64,000 nucleotides of DNA from positions 124,001 through 188,000 of the forward strand of contig NZ_CP063814.1 in the NCBI RefSeq assembly GCF_015277875.1, read 5' to 3'. The translations under genes and the position numbers were made by a program. The notes under the pieces were generated by a model. It did not search any database. It had not been told where the DNA came from and saw only the letters and a list, made by a program, of their open reading frames with translations. Of the stretch, positions 25,686-35,436 are shown piece by piece. This DNA comes from Microbacterium luteum (lineage in GTDB: Bacteria > Actinomycetota > Actinomycetes > Actinomycetales > Microbacteriaceae). The number at the start of each line of letters is the position of its first letter. Position 1 is the first letter of the stretch.

Positions 25686-26773
25686 GTTGCGGCTCCCAAC
25701 GTGATCGGAACGAGGTTCTCGGGTTCCGGGTTCTCCCCGAGGTAGTGACGGCGGAAGCCTTCTTCGGTCATGCCTGCCAGTCGTGCGATGTCGGCGACGC
25801 TTTGGTGGCGGATGTTCTTGTGGGCGTTGATGATCTGGGTGAGGGTGGACGGGGTCTCGAAGGCGACGTCGCCGGGTTCGCTGTTGCGCCAGCCCATCTG
25901 GCCGAGGCGCATGTTGAACTCGCGGTATTGCCGGTCGGTGATGATCTCCAGGTCGTAGGCGCGTCGGATCAGCGCGCCGATCGACATGCCCCACTTCTCC
26001 TTGAGGGTCAGCAGCCGTCGGAACTCTCCGGTGCGAAGCCCTGCCAGGTCAGGGCGGATGCTGTCGGCGGGCGCGAGCAGCTCGCCGGCAAACTTGTTGG
26101 ACTGGTCCTCCTGCTCCGGGCCGGGGATGTCGTGCATCAGCAGATGTCCGAGCTCGTGCGCGACGGTGAAACGGAGCCGGTCGGGGGCGAGGCCCTTGGT
26201 GACCAGCATCATCGGGAACCGGGACCGGTCGCCGGGCCAGGTGGAGACGGCGTCTTGCCCCGGAGTAGAGAGCGGTCGTTCGATCACGATGATGCCCGCG
26301 GACTCGACCACGCCGACGAGGTTGCGGATCGGCCCGTCGCCGAGATCCCAACGCTCCCGGAGGCGGCGAGCGACCTCACGGGGATCGCCGTCCAGGTCGA
26401 TCGGGTCACGGACCAAGGTGCGCTGCGGCTGCGGCGCGATCCCCGTGAGCAGGCCCTCCATCGTGAGCCGGGTCAGGTGGGTGAGCGCTTCGATGCGCCG
26501 CATGGTGCGGACCGTCATCGTGCTCGCGCGGCGACGGTGGTGCAGGCAGCTAATCGCCAGGCCCGGGACGGTGGGCTGCTCCTCGAGGATCTCTGGCGGG
26601 CAGTCCAGCGCCTTCACGAGCGCATCCCGGCGATCCGGGGTGAGTTCCAGCGCCCCGGTTTCCAGCCGGGAGACGACAGCCTGCGACACCCCTGCCTCAC
26701 GTGCCAGCTCGGTCTGGTTCCAGCCCTTCGCCTCACGCAGCAGCGTGATCATCGAGATCGCCGCATCCGCCAT
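25682..26773 (-). CDS. XRE-family regulator fused to ImmA/IrrE metallopeptidase
   Basis: A GGAGGTGAG site precedes the ATG at 26773, giving 363 residues. The N-terminus is a helix-turn-helix (NQTELAREAGVSQAVVSRLE, residues 19-38). The ImmA/IrrE domain follows (about 140-260) with the zinc motif HELGH near residue 205 and the third ligand region NKFAGELLAP. Such proteins cleave repressors or themselves in response to DNA damage or phage signals. The gene leads a two-gene operon and probably regulates or is activated with the TGT-like partner. It is a second, distinct HTH-ImmA protein in this window. Confidence 0.85.
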   Translation of the reverse strand: MADAAISMITLLREAKGWNQTELAREAGVSQAVVSRLETGALELTPDRRDALVKALDCPPEILEEQPTVPGLAISCLHHRRRASTMTVRTMRRIEALTHLTRLTMEGLLTGIAPQPQRTLVRDPIDLDGDPREVARRLRERWDLGDGPIRNLVGVVESAGIIVIERPLSTPGQDAVSTWPGDRSRFPMMLVTKGLAPDRLRFTVAHELGHLLMHDIPGPEQEDQSNKFAGELLAPADSIRPDLAGLRTGEFRRLLTLKEKWGMSIGALIRRAYDLEIITDRQYREFNMRLGQMGWRNSEPGDVAFETPSTLTQIINAHKNIRHQSVADIARLAGMTEEGFRRHYLGENPEPENLVPITLGAAT

Positions 26774-27029
26774 AGCTCACCTCCGTCCACCAGGCTAGCA
26801 TAAGAAGTGCATTGTTTGCCGGGCACTACTGCCGCTTGGTTTGACAGGGTCCTCTCAGGTGCAGGTTCTGGTGCGGTGGGGTTCCACGATGTTCGAGACG
26901 AGTTGTTGGCGATGCCCATGCTGAGGCGTTCCTCCGACATCATCGCGAGATCTGACTGCGCGATGGAGGCAGGTGCCTCCGGCTCATCCCGGAGGTGCTC
27001 AAGCAGGTCGCGGGGCTCTTGATGTCCGC
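26774..27029. other. intergenic segment between two leftward genes
   Basis: These 256 bases hold no convincing gene. They should carry the promoter of the XRE-ImmA operon (a TATGCT-like box read leftward lies near 26800) and the end of the HExxH gene transcript. No clear terminator hairpin is visible. Confidence 0.4.
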
Positions 27030-28058
27030 CTAGTAGCTGTCCTTCTCCCAGAAGATGTACTCCTGGTCGTCATCGGTGAGGCCCCATTCGATGCCGATCG
27101 ACCGCAGCCAGGCGTTCATCAGTCGACAGAGATCGGCCAGCACGGCGCCGAGCTCGTCGGTGGTCATGGGTTCGTCGACCGGCCGGAGCCGGTGGAAGGT
27201 CAGGCTCCAGGCGTCCCAGCTGTCTTCGACGTAATCGGTCCAGCCCGCAGGCAGCGGGTCGGGACGGCGGGGCTTGCCGCTCTCGTCGAGGCCGAGTTCG
27301 GGGGCGAGGTAAGCCAGGACGCGGACCAGGCCGTTCGCGGCGTTGAGGGTCCGGTAGGCGGCCTCGCCGATATCGGCGCGCCAGGTGCGTTTGGCCTCGT
27401 TGAGCTCTGAGCGCAGGTGCGCGATCGCGTCGGTGAGGTGGTCGACGTGGTGCAGCGGCGACGGCGCGTGGACGGCGGTGTATTGCTCGATGCGGTTGTC
27501 GTCGACGTGCGCGGCGAGCGGCTTGCGGCAGGCCGCGTCGCTCTTGCTCAGGCCCCCGACGTCCCCGTAGGCGTCCGCGTCCTCGCCACGCAGCCGCAGC
27601 GCGGCATGCCCAGCCTCGTGCCGGCTCAGGTGCGCGGCCGCGGCGATCACGTGGGCGATGAGCGCCTCGACGGACTCGACGTCTTCCCGGGTGGCGAACA
27701 GGACGTTCGCGGAGACCACGATGTCGAATGTGCCGTCCTCGTGCGGGAGCGTGATCGCCCCGGCATGCCCGGCGCCACGGTCCGTGGTGTAAGGGTTGTC
27801 GTCGGCGCGGTCGGTGACCCGATTCACCGTCGCAATCATGTCGCCGGTGAGTGTCAACCGCCAGAGCGACGTGTCCGGGAGCAGCTCGACGATCCCGGTC
27901 ACCAGGGTCTGCAGCAGACCCTGCTGCTCGATCATGAACGACAGCGCGCCGGCCAGCTCTGGGTCTTCGTAGTCCTCGGAGAATCCGTCGAGCGAGATGC
28001 TGATTGGTGAAACGGGCGTGTCGGTCATCACCGTCACCATAGACGCCGCGGCTGACAT
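27030..28058 (-). CDS. hypothetical protein with an HEAGH zinc-peptidase motif
   Basis: A start at 28058 follows GAGGAA and gives 342 residues; starts at 28040 and 28028 are possible. Near residue 148 is LSRHEAGHAALRL, an HExxH motif, and about 35 residues later VDDNRIEQYTAVH, which could give a third ligand as in gluzincin peptidases. I cannot name the family. The rest is helical, with an acidic tail. It is divergent from the DUF262 gene with a 110-base gap and may be part of a defence pair. Peptidase activity is inferred from the motif alone. Confidence 0.55.
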   Translation of the reverse strand: MSAAASMVTVMTDTPVSPISISLDGFSEDYEDPELAGALSFMIEQQGLLQTLVTGIVELLPDTSLWRLTLTGDMIATVNRVTDRADDNPYTTDRGAGHAGAITLPHEDGTFDIVVSANVLFATREDVESVEALIAHVIAAAAHLSRHEAGHAALRLRGEDADAYGDVGGLSKSDAACRKPLAAHVDDNRIEQYTAVHAPSPLHHVDHLTDAIAHLRSELNEAKRTWRADIGEAAYRTLNAANGLVRVLAYLAPELGLDESGKPRRPDPLPAGWTDYVEDSWDAWSLTFHRLRPVDEPMTTDELGAVLADLCRLMNAWLRSIGIEWGLTDDDQEYIFWEKDSY

Positions 28059-28168
28059 CACTTCCTCGTCGTGAGGGGCGTGCCAGGAACAAGGAACCCA
28101 ATTGGTCGGGGTGTCGCCCTCGCCAGCTTGGTCGCGGGACCGTCCGCCCGCATCGATAGTGTTTCCGC

Positions 28169-30025
28169 GTGGGCCACAAAGAACCAATGACGATCGCTAC
28201 CGCGCTGAAGCTGATCCAGAAGAACGAGTTGATCCTCCCCGCGATCCAGCGTGAGTACGTGTGGAAGCCGTCGCAGGTCATCAAGATCTTCGACTCGGTT
28301 CTGCGCGGATACCCGGTCGGCAGCTTCCTGTCCTGGAAGGTCGCGCCGGAAACGGTAGGCGCATTCAAGTTCTACGGGTTCTTGAAGGACTACAGCGGCT
28401 ACGACAAGAAGCACAACCCGGTGGTCGACATCCCGACCGACCGCGAGGTGATCGCTGTTCTCGACGGTCAGCAGAGGCTCACGTCGCTGAACATCGGACT
28501 GCGGGGCACCTACGCCTACCGCAATCCGCGCGCATGGGCGAACAAGGCGTGGTCATACCCCGAGCGACGGCTTTACCTGAACCTGCTTGGCGAGGCGCCC
28601 GAGAACGAGGCTGGCCTCAAGTACCACCTTGCGTTCCTCACGAAGGAGCAGATCACGCAAGCCGCTGAGGACGACACGAAGAAGTGGTTCCCCGTGAGCG
28701 ACATCTTCGACGCCAGCGAGGCTTACCAGATGGCACAGATCCCCGTGAAGTACGGCGTCGGCAACGAGGCCAAGGCTGTGGAGATGATCAGCCTCCTCTG
28801 GCAGGAGGCCCACCACAACCAGAGCCTGCATTTCTACGAGGAGACCGACCAGGACATCGAGCGCGTTCTCGACATCTTCGTCCGTGTGAACTCGGGAGGC
28901 ACCGTTCTCTCCTACAGCGATCTGCTCATGTCGATCGCAACTGCCCAATGGAAGGAGAAGGATGCTCGCGCGGCCGTCCACGACCTGGTGGATGCGCTGA
29001 ACACCACCGGCCAGGGGTTCGACTTCTCACAGGACACGGTGCTGAAGTCTGGGCTCGTGCTGGCCGATGTCGGAGATGTCGGCTTCAAGGTGAAGAACTT
29101 CACGACCGCGAACATGGCTCGCCTTGAGTCGAGATGGGACGACATCAGCACCTCGCTGCGCATCGCGGCCGAGCTGCTCGCGGACTTCGGCTTGTCGGGC
29201 GGCACGTTGACGGCCGATAGCGTGCTCATCCCGGTCGCGTACTACGTGCATCGCCGAGGGCTCACGCCGTCATACCGCGTCTCCGACAAGAAGGATGACC
29301 GCGAGGATCGCGCCGCGTTGCGCTCGTGGGTGCTGCGTTCGCTGATTGTCCGCGGCGTGTGGGGATCAGGCCTTGACACGCTCTTGCGCGATCTCCGCGA
29401 AGTGCTGCGGAGCGACGGCGCGGAGGCATTCCCACTGGCCACAATCGAGCAAGTGATGGCGCGACGGGGAAAGTCGCTCGAAGTGACCGACGCCCTCATC
29501 GAAGACATTCTCGGGCTCGCCTACGGCGGTGGACGCACCTGGGCAGTGTTGGCAACTCTCTTCGATCACGTCGACACGCGAATGCAGTATCACGTCGATC
29601 ACGTGTTCCCGCAGGCGCAACTTGATGCCCGTGCGCTGAAGACGGCGAAGTCTTCCGAAGGCGTTCGCCGCTACAGCGATGAGTTCGTGGAGGAGCTTGT
29701 CGGCAGACGAGACCTGCTGCCGAACTTGGAACTGCTGCCGGGCCCAGAGAACATCGGCAAGTCCGACACGGCGCCGGACTCCTGGGTGGTCGAGCACTAC
29801 CCCGGAGCCGATGAGCACGCAGCATTCGTGAAGGCCAATGCTCTGCCGAGCGTTCTGCCGCACGACGCCGACAGCTTCCTAGACTTCTACGACGCGCGAC
29901 GCGATCTGCTCATTGCGCGAATCAAGGACAAGCTGCAGACGCAGGTTCGCGCGGCGCCGACGTTCGAGTCGCGGCGCTCGACTGACATCGACGCAGAGCT
30001 TGGAGAGGGTGACCTCGACGATTGA
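28169..30025 (+). CDS. DUF262 and HNH-type nuclease protein (GmrSD-like)
   Basis: The GTG start gives 618 residues. The DUF262 domain is clear: LPAIQREYVWKPSQV near residue 25 and VIAVLDGQQRLTSL near residue 98, motifs that bind nucleotide. The C-terminal part has an HNH-like site, HVDHVFPQ near residue 475, followed by LPNLELLPGPENIGKSD. DUF262 plus a DUF1524-like HNH end is the architecture of GmrSD and BrxU type IV enzymes, which use NTP to cut modified phage DNA. This chain is somewhat smaller than typical fused GmrSD. It is convergent with the type III restriction operon. Confidence 0.83.
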   Translation: MGHKEPMTIATALKLIQKNELILPAIQREYVWKPSQVIKIFDSVLRGYPVGSFLSWKVAPETVGAFKFYGFLKDYSGYDKKHNPVVDIPTDREVIAVLDGQQRLTSLNIGLRGTYAYRNPRAWANKAWSYPERRLYLNLLGEAPENEAGLKYHLAFLTKEQITQAAEDDTKKWFPVSDIFDASEAYQMAQIPVKYGVGNEAKAVEMISLLWQEAHHNQSLHFYEETDQDIERVLDIFVRVNSGGTVLSYSDLLMSIATAQWKEKDARAAVHDLVDALNTTGQGFDFSQDTVLKSGLVLADVGDVGFKVKNFTTANMARLESRWDDISTSLRIAAELLADFGLSGGTLTADSVLIPVAYYVHRRGLTPSYRVSDKKDDREDRAALRSWVLRSLIVRGVWGSGLDTLLRDLREVLRSDGAEAFPLATIEQVMARRGKSLEVTDALIEDILGLAYGGGRTWAVLATLFDHVDTRMQYHVDHVFPQAQLDARALKTAKSSEGVRRYSDEFVEELVGRRDLLPNLELLPGPENIGKSDTAPDSWVVEHYPGADEHAAFVKANALPSVLPHDADSFLDFYDARRDLLIARIKDKLQTQVRAAPTFESRRSTDIDAELGEGDLDD

Positions 30026-30035
30026 GGGGCTGCGT

Positions 30036-32600
30036 TCAGTACGCGATCCCGTGCGACCGGAAGATGGCCTCAACGCTCTCGCCGGCATCGAGGGCAGCGC
30101 GGACGGTGCTGCGCGTCGCGGCGTCATGAACGGATAGCAGGAGCGTCTTCCCCTCGATCTGCGTGATAGGCCAAATCGCGCGGTACTCGGCAGCGTGGTC
30201 ATCGGCATAGTCGAGATAACCCCGCAGCTTGTCGGCCGAGTCCCCGAAGTGAATGCCGTGCGGATCGATGATCGTCGGTTGGATGCCGCCACCGACCTCG
30301 TGGAACGTCACGAAATCGGGGAAGAGTCGGGCCCAGGACCCCGTTCCGCTGTCACGGTAGGGGATGCAGAGCGCACGGTCGCCGCCAGTCGGGTTGCGAT
30401 ACCAAGCCACGAGGGTGGGTTCCTCGAGTTCGGCTGTGAGCACCTTCCGCTCGAGCCCATCGGTCGCAGAGGGCTTCTTCCAGTAGCGCCCGTCGCCGTC
30501 CTGATAGAGGTGCTTCGGCCAACGGTTCACCTCATCGTCACGGATGTTGGCGCGGAGTTGCGTGTCTGACGAGTCGGGCTCCATCCGGATCGAGATCGCA
30601 TCCTCGATCGTTCCATCGATGATGATGCCGGGGCGCCGTGCCGGCTCCTTCGCTTCCGCCTGGATCCGTGCATAACGTGACCGATCAGCCTCAGGCAGAA
30701 GGGAGATCGCCTTCGCATGCTGCTTGAACCAATCAGCAACGAGCGATGCCGCCGCGGTCTCGACATTGTCCACGACGTGTTCGGTGAGCGCGAGAGCTGC
30801 GACCGTGATCTTCGCTTCGATCGGGTCCTCGTCGGGATCCTTATCGACGAGGTAGGCCCAATACGCCTCGGCCGTGCCGTCCTTGAGCGCGCGGCTCGCG
30901 CGCTTGAAGACATCGTCGATGTTCTTGGCGTCGAGGCGGGTGCCGGTCACGAGTCGCTCGCCGTCGATGACCGACCCATCGATCGACGTCAGCAGCTCGA
31001 ACACCGACGCGCTTGACACCGCCTCTCGCTTTGACTCCAGTTCGTCGGATGCGTCGAGCTTCCCTCGTTCATCGTCGAGCTTGCCATTGAGGAATGCTCG
31101 AGCGTGGGCGGCAGCATTCGGCCGGACCCCATCGTTCTCGAGAAGTGTCGCCAGCGCATGGAGGCGCCGCACATCCGGTGCGGATGACTGAGAGGGAACC
31201 ACATAGGTCGGCAGCTCGGCGAGCACCTTCAACGCCGCCTCCATCCCGCTGGGCGCGTGATAGTCGAGGGTCAGGCGCACGACCTCTGCGGTCGCGCCCG
31301 CCTCCCCTCCGGCGAACTGGCCAACGACCTGCATGACCGTCTTTCGGTCGAACCGCGGGAGGTACGCTTGGACACGGTTCAGCGACTCATCTGACGCGAT
31401 CCGCCTGGCGAGCGGCTGACGAACGATCCGGCCGATCAACTGGGCGATAGGCGTGTAGTCGACCGACGCGCGAAGCGAGACGAGCACCTCCGCGCGAGGA
31501 CAGTCCCAACCGGTCGTGATCGCATTCTTCGCCAGCACGACGCGCACGTGAGTTGCATCCTGGATGTCCTGCGGCGGCATGTAGCGCACCGCCCGATGCG
31601 GTCCGAGGTCGATTGGGGCACGTTCGGCGAAGGTGTGCACGATGTTCGACGCGACGAGCCCGGGCCACTCCTGGGTGATGGCATCGATCACTGCTCGCAC
31701 GAGTTCGAGGAACTCGCCATCGTCGGAACGCTGATCGGGGAGCTGGACGACGAGCGCCGGCTTCACCGCGGCTTCCCCCTGCTGCTCTGCGTAGGACGCC
31801 CAACGTTGCTCGAACTCGAGTGTTTTCTGCACCGCCAGACGAACGAATGTCGTGTCCGCGGTGACCTCTCCCTGCACGGCTGCCGGCGCGAGCACGATTC
31901 GGTCCTTGACGAGCCCGGAGTCGCGCACTTTCTCGATCGGGACGATGTAGTTCTTCCGGAACCGGTTTTGCTGCTCAAGTGCCTTGTTCAGCCTCTGTGC
32001 AGTGGCCGAGATCCCGACGAACACGGGGATCGGGACCTCGCCGTTGATGATCTTGTTCACGACGGTCGGAGAGCCGCCCGGCTTCTCCGTCACTCCGTAA
32101 TGCGCCTCATCGACGACCACCAGGAAGCGGCTCCCGCGCAATCGCACGGTGTTGGCGATGGTCTCCCAGATCGTGTGTCGCTGATTGTCGGACCGTTTCG
32201 TGATGCGCGCAGACGCCGAGGCGGCCTGTGTGTTGAGGAAGTAGATGGCGCCTGCCTCGAAGTACTCCTCGTCAAACGAGGCGCCCTGCCCGATAAGGCG
32301 AATGTCGCTGATCTTCTCGCTGGCCTCCTGCATTTTGCGCGCCGTCTGGGCGTTGAGGCTCGGATCGTTCGTCACCCACAGGATGGTGGTTCCCTCGATG
32401 GGATCCGTGAAGTCAGACCCGAAGATCAGCTGCTCAATGACCGACGTGGCGATCACAGTCTTCCCGGCTCCCGTTGCCGCCTCCAACACGACCGCGCCGA
32501 GCAACTCCGAGTCGTTGTCGTAGCGCGCTTGCGCCTTCTTGATCTCCGTGATGAGCGCCTCTGATGCGGTGCGCTGAAAGTCGAGGAGGTGGAACTTCAC
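30036..32600 (-). CDS. res: type III restriction enzyme Res subunit (helicase-nuclease)
   Basis: The GTG start, just after the mod stop, gives 854 residues. Superfamily 2 helicase motifs are in order: ATGAGKT near residue 43, VVDEAH near 165, GISATAQ near 200 and QLIGRIVRQP near 389. The C-terminal nuclease region contains LFPDFVTFHEVGGG, then IIDPHG where a classical PD-(D/E)xK site would have D/E-x-K; this PDF...DPHG form recurs in related Res proteins. Together with Mod it would cut DNA bearing unmethylated sites after ATP-dependent movement. The gene is co-transcribed with mod and lies at the 3' end of the operon. Confidence 0.88.
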   Translation of the reverse strand: MKFHLLDFQRTASEALITEIKKAQARYDNDSELLGAVVLEAATGAGKTVIATSVIEQLIFGSDFTDPIEGTTILWVTNDPSLNAQTARKMQEASEKISDIRLIGQGASFDEEYFEAGAIYFLNTQAASASARITKRSDNQRHTIWETIANTVRLRGSRFLVVVDEAHYGVTEKPGGSPTVVNKIINGEVPIPVFVGISATAQRLNKALEQQNRFRKNYIVPIEKVRDSGLVKDRIVLAPAAVQGEVTADTTFVRLAVQKTLEFEQRWASYAEQQGEAAVKPALVVQLPDQRSDDGEFLELVRAVIDAITQEWPGLVASNIVHTFAERAPIDLGPHRAVRYMPPQDIQDATHVRVVLAKNAITTGWDCPRAEVLVSLRASVDYTPIAQLIGRIVRQPLARRIASDESLNRVQAYLPRFDRKTVMQVVGQFAGGEAGATAEVVRLTLDYHAPSGMEAALKVLAELPTYVVPSQSSAPDVRRLHALATLLENDGVRPNAAAHARAFLNGKLDDERGKLDASDELESKREAVSSASVFELLTSIDGSVIDGERLVTGTRLDAKNIDDVFKRASRALKDGTAEAYWAYLVDKDPDEDPIEAKITVAALALTEHVVDNVETAAASLVADWFKQHAKAISLLPEADRSRYARIQAEAKEPARRPGIIIDGTIEDAISIRMEPDSSDTQLRANIRDDEVNRWPKHLYQDGDGRYWKKPSATDGLERKVLTAELEEPTLVAWYRNPTGGDRALCIPYRDSGTGSWARLFPDFVTFHEVGGGIQPTIIDPHGIHFGDSADKLRGYLDYADDHAAEYRAIWPITQIEGKTLLLSVHDAATRSTVRAALDAGESVEAIFRSHGIAY

Positions 32601-32603
32601 GCC

Positions 32604-34607
32604 TCAGCCCTTCCCATTGATCTCGAAGGAGCGCAAGTAGTCGGCATACAGCCTCGTCGTCTCGAGCCGCAGGTCGGGCGGCAGGTAGGCCACGGCTTCC
32701 TGAAACTCACTCTCCGAGTCCGTAACCACGAACACGTGCCGCAGGTCGCGATCATGCACCGCAATCAGTTCAGCGAACGCCCGCGCGTGGGCAGGTGCGA
32801 ACAACACTCCGTAGACCGCACCGCTCGGGAGCGCCCAGAGCGCGTCTCCCCTTCGCCGCACAACCGGTCCGAACCCGCCAGCCTTCAGCCACAACAGCGG
32901 TGCTACCGCGTCGAACCGGCGCCCGAGCGCAACGAGGTTCTCGTCCTCGTACGTGAGCTTGAAGAACGCGACGTTCTCGTCGTGTCCGTCTGAGAAGACT
33001 GAGCCGTCGGCTCGGACGCCCGATACAACAGTCTCGATGCGAGGTCGGGTGACCTTGGCCGAGACGCCCTGCGCCTCCCACTCGGGGTCACCGGGGTGGT
33101 GGCCGCCTGCTCGCAGACCAGCGGTTGCCTTCGAGGAGAGTTCATTGTTCGTGACGACAATTGCCTGCCGCCGGCCGCCATCCTGCGCATTCAGACGCAT
33201 GACGGCTTCTACGGTCGAACCCGTGCCGGCGAAGAAGTCGAGCACCACAGCCTCGGTCGATCGCTGGGTGGTGATGGAGATCCACCGCGCGAGAACGTCT
33301 ACATCCTTCGGAAAGGGGAACTCCTTCGAGCCGAGCACGGAGCTCAAGTGCTGACTTGCTGAGCGCCGATCTTTGTAGAAGCTCGGCATCACGCTCCGCA
33401 TCGACATATCGCGGAGCGGTGTTTTCAGTCGAGGGCGCACTCCGAACAAGACGCGGTTTGTGGCGATCATCTCGTCCATCAACTCGCGCTTGAAGCGCCA
33501 CCCGTTCTCTGGGGGCTCGTAGACGACGCCCGTCGCAGGATCCGTGATCGAGTAGCGAAGGTTGGGCCTTGGCAAGCTGTTGCTCAAGTCACCAACCTTG
33601 ATGGCGGTTCCGTCGCTGTCGACCTTGACGTTGTCGCCCAGCCCGGGATCGTACTTTGACTTGTTCCTGTTCCACCACGACGACAGCAGGCGCGACGCAG
33701 CTTCGGAGTCGTGCTCGGACTTCTCCCACGCTTCAGCAGCGGCGTCGAGAACGTCCTGTAGGCCGTCCTTTTCCACTTTCCAGCGCACGCCGGAATCGGT
33801 GAGAGCCGACATGTCGCGCGCGTATACGAGCATGTAGTCGATTCCGCCCGCGTGGAACCGTGAAAGTGACGACCCTCCTCCTTGCCACACGATGTTCCCG
33901 ACGAAGTTCTGCTCGCCAAATACCTGATCGAGGAGCATCCGCAGCCGATGGTGCTCGTCGTCTCCGATCGCGACGATGATCACCCCGGTGTCCGTCAATA
34001 GACGCTTTGCGTGAATGAGTCGCCGCTCCATGAACGACAGCCATTTCGAGTGCCTGTACGCGTCAGTGCTCGCAACGAACCGGTCGTTGTAGATCCAGTC
34101 ATCCGCGCCGGTGTTGTAGGGCGGGTCAATGTAGATCAGATCGACCTTGCTCTCGTGGGTGTAGAGCAGCGTCTCCAGCGCATAGTAGTTCTCGCCCTCG
34201 ATCACGACGTGTGTCGGCTTGTCGCCGCCCCGACTGATCTCGCCGAGCGCTTCCAGGCCGGGGTAGATCGGCACGCTGAAGTCCTTGACAACGACGAGTT
34301 CGTCGTGTGGGTGCGTTGCGGGTTCGCTTCCTTCGATCGTCTGCTTCGCCGCGTCCACTGCAATGACCGACGCGGCACCGCCCCGGGCTGAGAGCACGAC
34401 GTAGTTCTGCTTGTCGGCATCGGAGCGGAGTCGTACGACATCGCCGCGCCGCGGCCGGGTTCCGGGAACCTCAAGGTCCTCCGGAAGGTGGCGCTGAAAG
34501 ACGAGGCCGAAATCCTTATGCTCGACTAGCTTGGCCACCTCTTCGGCGATCTGCGCCCGTAGGTGGGGATCGGGGATTCGCTCGATGAGGTTGTCGACGT
34601 GGGCCAC
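32604..34607 (-). CDS. mod: type III adenine-specific DNA methyltransferase Mod subunit
   Basis: The GTG start gives 667 residues. The catalytic DPPY motif (VDLIYIDPPYNTGADDW) lies near residue 160, before the SAM-binding FAGTG motif (VVLDFFAGTGSTVEAVMRL) near residue 457. This order is the beta class typical of type III Mod proteins. The region between the motifs should contain the target recognition domain, so the recognition site cannot be read. Mod methylates one strand of an asymmetric site and is needed for Res cutting. It is preceded by a small XRE gene in the same direction. Confidence 0.9.
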   Translation of the reverse strand: MAHVDNLIERIPDPHLRAQIAEEVAKLVEHKDFGLVFQRHLPEDLEVPGTRPRRGDVVRLRSDADKQNYVVLSARGGAASVIAVDAAKQTIEGSEPATHPHDELVVVKDFSVPIYPGLEALGEISRGGDKPTHVVIEGENYYALETLLYTHESKVDLIYIDPPYNTGADDWIYNDRFVASTDAYRHSKWLSFMERRLIHAKRLLTDTGVIIVAIGDDEHHRLRMLLDQVFGEQNFVGNIVWQGGGSSLSRFHAGGIDYMLVYARDMSALTDSGVRWKVEKDGLQDVLDAAAEAWEKSEHDSEAASRLLSSWWNRNKSKYDPGLGDNVKVDSDGTAIKVGDLSNSLPRPNLRYSITDPATGVVYEPPENGWRFKRELMDEMIATNRVLFGVRPRLKTPLRDMSMRSVMPSFYKDRRSASQHLSSVLGSKEFPFPKDVDVLARWISITTQRSTEAVVLDFFAGTGSTVEAVMRLNAQDGGRRQAIVVTNNELSSKATAGLRAGGHHPGDPEWEAQGVSAKVTRPRIETVVSGVRADGSVFSDGHDENVAFFKLTYEDENLVALGRRFDAVAPLLWLKAGGFGPVVRRRGDALWALPSGAVYGVLFAPAHARAFAELIAVHDRDLRHVFVVTDSESEFQEAVAYLPPDLRLETTRLYADYLRSFEINGKG

Positions 34608-34648
34608 GAGTTACACCGTACCGGCGCCACTGGTGTGAGCCTGGAGAG

Positions 34649-34960
34649 CTACCGCAGCGTCAGGTCAGGCGCGCGCTGCGGAAGGAGATCGTTCAGCTCC
34701 ACGTCGAGCACCTGTGCGATCGCGAGTAGCGTCATCAAACGAGGATTGGCGGCCGAATCCGGCCGGGATTCGCCCTTCTCGAGCTTCTGGAATGTATACC
34801 TACTGAGATTGGCTTCGTAGGCGACCCGGTCTTGGCTGAATCCACGCGCCACGCGGTGTCGTTGAATGTTGGTCCCGATCTCGCGGACGTACGCACTCCA
34901 ATCCGAGGTCGAGGACGGGGCGCTGCGCACCCTTTCAGGCTGACCGCGAGGCCTCCCCAA
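34649..34960 (-). CDS. XRE-family transcriptional regulator beside type III R-M genes
   Basis: The protein has about 103 residues, with an unstructured lead and a helix-turn-helix (FSQDRVAYEANLSRYTFQKLE, middle) followed by PRLMTLLAIAQVLDVELNDLLP. The start is unsure: TTG at 34960, or a GTG a little inside. It lies 41 bases upstream of mod in the same direction, so it may act like a controller protein that times methyltransferase and nuclease expression. Its own promoter would be in the 32-base divergent gap before the next gene, or inside the lead. Confidence 0.75.
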   Translation of the reverse strand: MGRPRGQPERVRSAPSSTSDWSAYVREIGTNIQRHRVARGFSQDRVAYEANLSRYTFQKLEKGESRPDSAANPRLMTLLAIAQVLDVELNDLLPQRAPDLTLR

Positions 34961-34992
34961 TAAGGCCTAATCGGTATGGCATTCTCTCGAAC

Positions 34993-35436
34993 ATGGGATT
35001 CGTCCACATCGATGTTCCGAGCTTTCAGATGGTCGTTCGTGATCCCTTCCTCGAGGCATTGATCAACATCGTCTCGGAGCCGAACGGCTCGGCGACGGCA
35101 CGTCAGGCCTACGAGACGACCTGCGAATGGTGGGACGAGCACCTGCAGGGGCCCACGGCAGCGGAGCTGTTCGAGTCCATGTTCGAGCCGGCCGACTGGC
35201 TGACTGTGATTTCAGATCCCGGCCGGCCTCGCGCCAACCAGGAGGCACAACTGAAGTTGCTACGCGACTGGCTCTTGCTCTACTGGTGCCGGACGGGCGC
35301 GATCAGCCTGATCGCTGGTGCCGATCTTGTCGTCCGTCCAGGGAGCGCCGCCTTCTTCATGCGCGAACTGGCGACACGAGCTGAGCGTGCTGGCGAGGAA
35401 GGTCACTCTCTCCACACGCGAGTGCCAGCACAGTAG
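34993..35436 (+). CDS. hypothetical protein
   Basis: This 147-residue protein is not recognised. It is mostly helical, with an N-terminal amphipathic stretch and an LLRDWLLLYWCRTGAISLI segment in the second half. It is divergent from the XRE gene and overlaps the tail of tniQ by 34 bases on the opposite strand. The position between the restriction operon and the transposition genes suggests late cargo, with no further clue to function. Confidence 0.5.
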   Translation: MGFVHIDVPSFQMVVRDPFLEALINIVSEPNGSATARQAYETTCEWWDEHLQGPTAAELFESMFEPADWLTVISDPGRPRANQEAQLKLLRDWLLLYWCRTGAISLIAGADLVVRPGSAAFFMRELATRAERAGEEGHSLHTRVPAQ

